A stretch of DNA of 64,000 nucleotides, taken from contig NC_133650.1 in the NCBI RefSeq assembly GCF_009905375.1, positions 295,258,270 to 295,322,269 on the forward strand, in the 5' to 3' direction. The translations under genes and the position numbers were made by a program. Source of the stretch: Apium graveolens. Lineage: Eukaryota > Streptophyta > Magnoliopsida > Apiales > Apiaceae. The notes under the pieces are model-generated. The model had not been told where the DNA came from. It saw only the letters and a program-made list of their open reading frames with translations, and ran no database searches. Each line of letters starts with the position of its first letter. Within the stretch, counting starts at the first letter, position 1. Below are positions 60,878-64,000 of the stretch, piece after piece.

Positions 60878-60879
60878 AT

Positions 60880-62193
60880 TGTTAGGTCCCAATGTGTTTG
60901 TAGAAGGGGGGTTGAATACAAACAATACCGAATAATCGAATTTAGTGCGGAATAAAAAATTGAAACAAAATTCAAGTTAAATAAAAATATTATTAAACTT
61001 GAAAGGTGTTACAACAACGGTATCGATTACAAGGGTTTAATCTCAAATTAATTATCACAAATCTAGAATAAATTCGACATGAACTTTTTCTATTTTTGCA
61101 ATAAAAAGATTCAAATGCTAAACGCAATTTGAGATTAAGTTCTAGGGATTTTGATCCGCTAGATAGTTACACAAGAACAAGAGAATGATTTCTAGTTGTT
61201 TGGATTTAACTTTAAAACTAGAAATGATGATCTTGAAGTTTGCAGATGAAAATGAAATATTATCTGCTTCTTTTCTTTTTGTTCTTGGTTGGTTGACTTG
61301 TATTCTGTTGGATGGATGAAATGAATCTGCTGCTTTTTTTTTATATTCAATCAACAGAATCAACTGAACTGGCGAGAGAATCGGCAAGACAATTGAATGA
61401 ACTGGAAAGACTATCGGCAAGACAATTGATTGAACTGGCAAGACTATCGGTAAGACAATTGATTGAACTAGCATGACAATCTGTTAAACTAGTAGAACTT
61501 TCGGTATGACAATCTATTTGAGCTGGTATGACTTTCGGTATGACAATCTGATTGTCATACCAGTTCAATTAATTGTCATGCTGATTTTAATATTGAATAT
61601 AAATTCAAAATCAATTCTGAAAATTCCTAATATTAATTCAGAATTAATTAATCAATTAATTTAATTAATAAATAAATTTATCTTTGCAGATATAATTTAT
61701 TTTCTTAATTAAACTATATGACTTAATTAATTAATAGAGAATTAATACTACTCTTCAACAGCAACCATTCTTCTGAAAATCTTCTGAAAATCACTGTGAA
61801 TTATGAATCAATTCCACCACTTCAATGTTGACACTCGATGTACTGTCTGGTTCATGAGTGACTAACTTTCGTGATGTTTCTTCATGTCTTGACTTTGATA
61901 ACTTGATTTTCTTCAGATTAAATCCTTGTAATTCTCTGATACCCTGACAAGAACTCTGTCACTTGATTAAATCCATAATCTTGATTTGTATCGCTGAGGC
62001 TTGATCAATATCTTGAACTTCTTCCAGTGAATTAATTCCTCAAGTCTGTAGATGAACCTTGTTTCTGAATCCTCTGACAGATGTTACTTTGTGAGATCTT
62101 TTTGACGGTAGATCCACTATTTACTTGTTACATTCTTATTTGAGTTGAGTTAAATCCTCGAATATACAAATAGGATATGATATATGCCTTTCA
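60880..62193 (-). repeat. 5' LTR of element C
   Basis: A near copy of 46367-47679. Its outer edge (TATGCCTTTCA) is followed by the target duplication AGGAT and then the PMD start codon. It carries the same CGGTATGAC motif cluster at 61370-61570. Confidence 0.93.
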
Positions 62194-62202
62194 AGGATCC
62201 AT
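62194..62202 (-). pseudogene. Start codon of the PMD gene, cut off by element C
   Basis: On the minus strand ATGGATCCT occupies 62202-62194. The last five bases, ATCCT, are the target duplication, repeated at 46366-46362 directly before GGACCTCGTGATCC. Joining across the element keeps the reading frame, so the insertion lies in codons 2-3 of the PMD gene. The promoter must lie in 62203-63156. Confidence 0.82.
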
Positions 62203-63156
62203 ATCCTAAATAAAATTGAAATGGATATATATTATATTCATAAATACATAAATGGCGCAATACATTATTGAACATATAAATTATGCAGAACGTTAGCTGT
62301 TATCAATGCCATGTATGATATGATATGCATAGTAGGAAAATGTGACATATGAATTATTTCACACATAGGAAGGTGTTGAAACCATACATGCAACTAGAGA
62401 GCTCTGATAAATTCATACAGAAGAGTGGTATGGCTACAAATATACAAGCATTATGTATTACATTGTTCCAGGTATAATTAACTATGAAACTAAAAATCAT
62501 CTTAATATGGCAGTGCATTGTTCCCATCTTAATTCATTTTATAATTTTATGTATCTAATAGTTATACCTGCTATACAAAATTTAAGTCAGGGTTGTAAAA
62601 TGATTACGCAAAGCTGTAATATGTTACGAAGATGTATCTAATTGATATTCCGAAAAGAAGACTACACTGAATATCAAAATTATGCAAACAATCGCAAGTA
62701 GAAAAATTTACTTAAATATATTCCATTGAATGATTTTTACGAGGTTATCTAATTTCTGCATCTATTTATTTCAATCACAAACACACATTAATACAATCAG
62801 ACATACAATATATGAATTACTAAACAACAAATCATTAATATTTCTTATTGTAAAACACTTAAAAAATGAAGATAACAGCTAATAAAACACATGAATGAAG
62901 CAGTTTAGTTATCAAACAATGAACACAACAATATATGTATGTATATAGATAAATGTATAAGAGAAATTAAAACACATACAAGAATTTCCATGATAGATTA
63001 TACAAGATTTGTTGAATCGAAGAACCCTAATTTTTTCTCGAACACCCCCTATTAGAACTCCCAGTTGTTTATCTATTCAGTAAAATGTACAATTATAGGG
63101 TGTATATAACTGTCGAGGCTAAATTGGTCAATTTACATAAACGCATATTTTTTTGA
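62203..63156 (-). other. Upstream region of the PMD gene inside the MULE
   Basis: AT-rich noncoding DNA between the displaced PMD start codon and the right end of the MULE. It must hold the promoter if the gene was ever expressed. No clear TATA box was singled out. The frame at 62453-62641 has no domain. Confidence 0.5.
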
Positions 63157-63238
63157 CGTTTCTCTGTGTTAGTTTGGGCCTTCTTCCTAGTTTGTGATGT
63201 TTTAGGCCTTCTCAATTGAAATTGTGAGATTTGTGGCC
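63157..63238 (-). repeat. Right terminal inverted repeat of the MULE
   Basis: It is the inverted counterpart of 38319-38400, reading GGCC, CACAAATCTCACA, two further GGCC words and CACAGAGAAACG from the outside in. Confidence 0.55.
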
Positions 63239-63463
63239 TTTTTCGTAAAAATTTATGTTCTTAACCTCATAGTGATATTAAGAGTATCTTACAAATTCGA
63301 GTATGAACTTTACTTTTGATTTGGATCGAATTTAATATAAATCAAAATGAACTTAGGTTAAGCAGGTCTGCATTCATTGGCGACGGTTTAATACTAATCT
63401 AACATTTACTTTGTTAATTACTTATGGTGTCCATCAGATTTTTAATTTTTTTAATAATTTATA

Positions 63464-63490
63464 CTAGCTTAAATCCCGTGTGATGCACGG
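63464..63490 (-). mobile_element. Possible Helitron 3' end, body running right out of the window
   Basis: On the minus strand the hairpin CCGTGCATCACACGG (63490-63476) is followed by GGATTTAAG and CTAG (63467-63464), then T. A short GC hairpin about ten bases before CTRR, with insertion before T, is the usual Helitron 3' terminus. The 5' TC end would be to the right, outside the window, so this is unconfirmed. Confidence 0.4.
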
Positions 63491-64000
63491 ATTATTTTTA
63501 ATATTACATAATTTTTTTAAATTTAATTTGAAATAAAAATTTTAAGTATGAAACTTATTTATTTGAAATTTTAATAATATAATTTGATAATACTTATTAA
63601 TATACACATATGTGTATAAGTTAGTGATACTACAGTTTTAATAAATAATGTAATGACTGAAATTTATATTTTTATTGATATTTATAGGTGTGTTTACGAA
63701 AGATTATTATATTTAATTAAAAGATAAATTTTAGCTGAGATTAATAGTACCAAATCCAACTAACTATATTCCGATTTATGTTAGTTTAACATGTTTAAAC
63801 CCGAATCAATGCTAAAATTTTATATGTCAATCGTAAAAAAATTATGTTAGGTTGAGACCCATTATATCAACCAAATCCAGCTAATTATACTTACTATTTT
63901 GTTTAATTTTAGTTTAGCCCATGGTGATTATTATTTTATTTTAGACCGAATGGATGATATGTATTATTTTGGTTTAGTTTGACGACCCCACAAATTGCCT
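63491..64000. other. AT-rich DNA at the right window edge
   Basis: No frame, RNA gene or further repeat was recognised. It may be the body of the Helitron candidate. Confidence 0.4.

Larger units (their letters stand above)
46367..62193 (-). mobile_element. Sirevirus-like copia element C with element D nested inside
   Basis: The LTRs are 46367-47679 (1313 bp) and 60880-62193 (1314 bp), flanked by the perfect duplication AGGAT (46362-46366, 62194-62198). Read on the minus strand: primer site, gag, protease start, a deletion, a long noncoding 3' region with repeated polypurine tracts, 3' LTR. Integrase, RT and RNase H are missing, so movement required enzymes from elsewhere, or the loss came later. 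The LTRs differ by roughly 2.7% by eye. Element D (50290-58710) splits its gag-pol frame. Confidence 0.93.
38319..63238 (+). mobile_element. Mutator-like element carrying a transposase and a PMD gene, split by nested retrotransposons
   Basis: Related terminal segments in inverted orientation lie at 38319-38400 and 63157-63238. Both start GGCC, share AAATCTCACA and end in CACAGAAACG or CACAGAGAAACG, and align over about 85 bp with many changes. Inside are a MuDR-type transposase (38926-41554, plus) and a plant-mobile-domain gene (start 62202, rest 46366-42464, minus). Without the 15.8-kb insertion at 46367-62193 the unit is about 9.1 kb. The exact outer limits and the 9-bp target duplication expected for Mutator elements could not be fixed, so the boundaries are approximate. 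Confidence 0.6.

Overview
This is plant nuclear DNA, very probably from a eudicot. The evidence is a receptor-kinase gene with canonical GT-AG introns, a small EF-hand gene, plant LTR-retrotransposon lineages (Tat-type Ty3/gypsy, Sirevirus-like Ty1/copia), a Mutator-like element (MULE) and a Stowaway-type MITE. The species cannot be named from the sequence. Only two genes look like intact host genes: a seven-exon G-type lectin S-receptor-like kinase (4873-8239, minus, predicted 822 aa) and a one-exon PBP1/KIC-type calcium sensor (37111-37467, minus). A second lectin receptor-kinase copy (2776-4077) is frameshifted and ends at its first splice donor, just before a retrotransposon LTR.

Layout. 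1-2609: 3' part of a Tat-type gypsy element (plus strand), with an antisense extra gene, a 122-bp tandem array, a polypurine tract and a 649-bp 3' LTR. 2776-8239: receptor-kinase pair. 9768-20051: complete Tat element on the minus strand, 445-bp LTRs, target duplication GTTGG, gag-protease-RT-RNase H-second RNase H-integrase, plus an antisense intron-containing extra gene (11159-13028) with its own TATA box. 20175-34113: pieces of three Sirevirus-like copia families. They are B (LTR plus a roughly 790-codon open frame), a truncated LTR of family C, and A (gag to RNase H and the start of an envelope-like frame, interrupted by a solo C LTR with duplication CATTC). 34128-35300: decayed gypsy gag. 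36121-36371: MITE. 38319-63238: a Mutator-like element with a transposase gene (plus) and a convergent plant-mobile-domain (PMD) gene (minus).

The MULE is the outer shell of a three-level nest. Element C (46367-62193, duplication AGGAT) sits in the second and third codons of the PMD gene. Element D (50290-58710, duplication AGAAG) sits inside the gag-pol of C. Every insertion with both ends present has a perfect 5-bp target duplication, so the nesting order is directly readable.

The most interesting signals are these: antisense genes in two different Tat elements that share a promoter and 5'UTR-intron layout; three Sirevirus-like families that each carry a private short motif spread over LTR, coding and noncoding DNA, plus one shared G-tract near the LTR edge; a MULE that pairs a transposase with a convergent PMD gene containing a 42-codon repeat; and a long uninterrupted envelope-position frame in family B. 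Exon joins, LTR limits and duplications were read by eye. Family names rest on motif recognition, not database searches.
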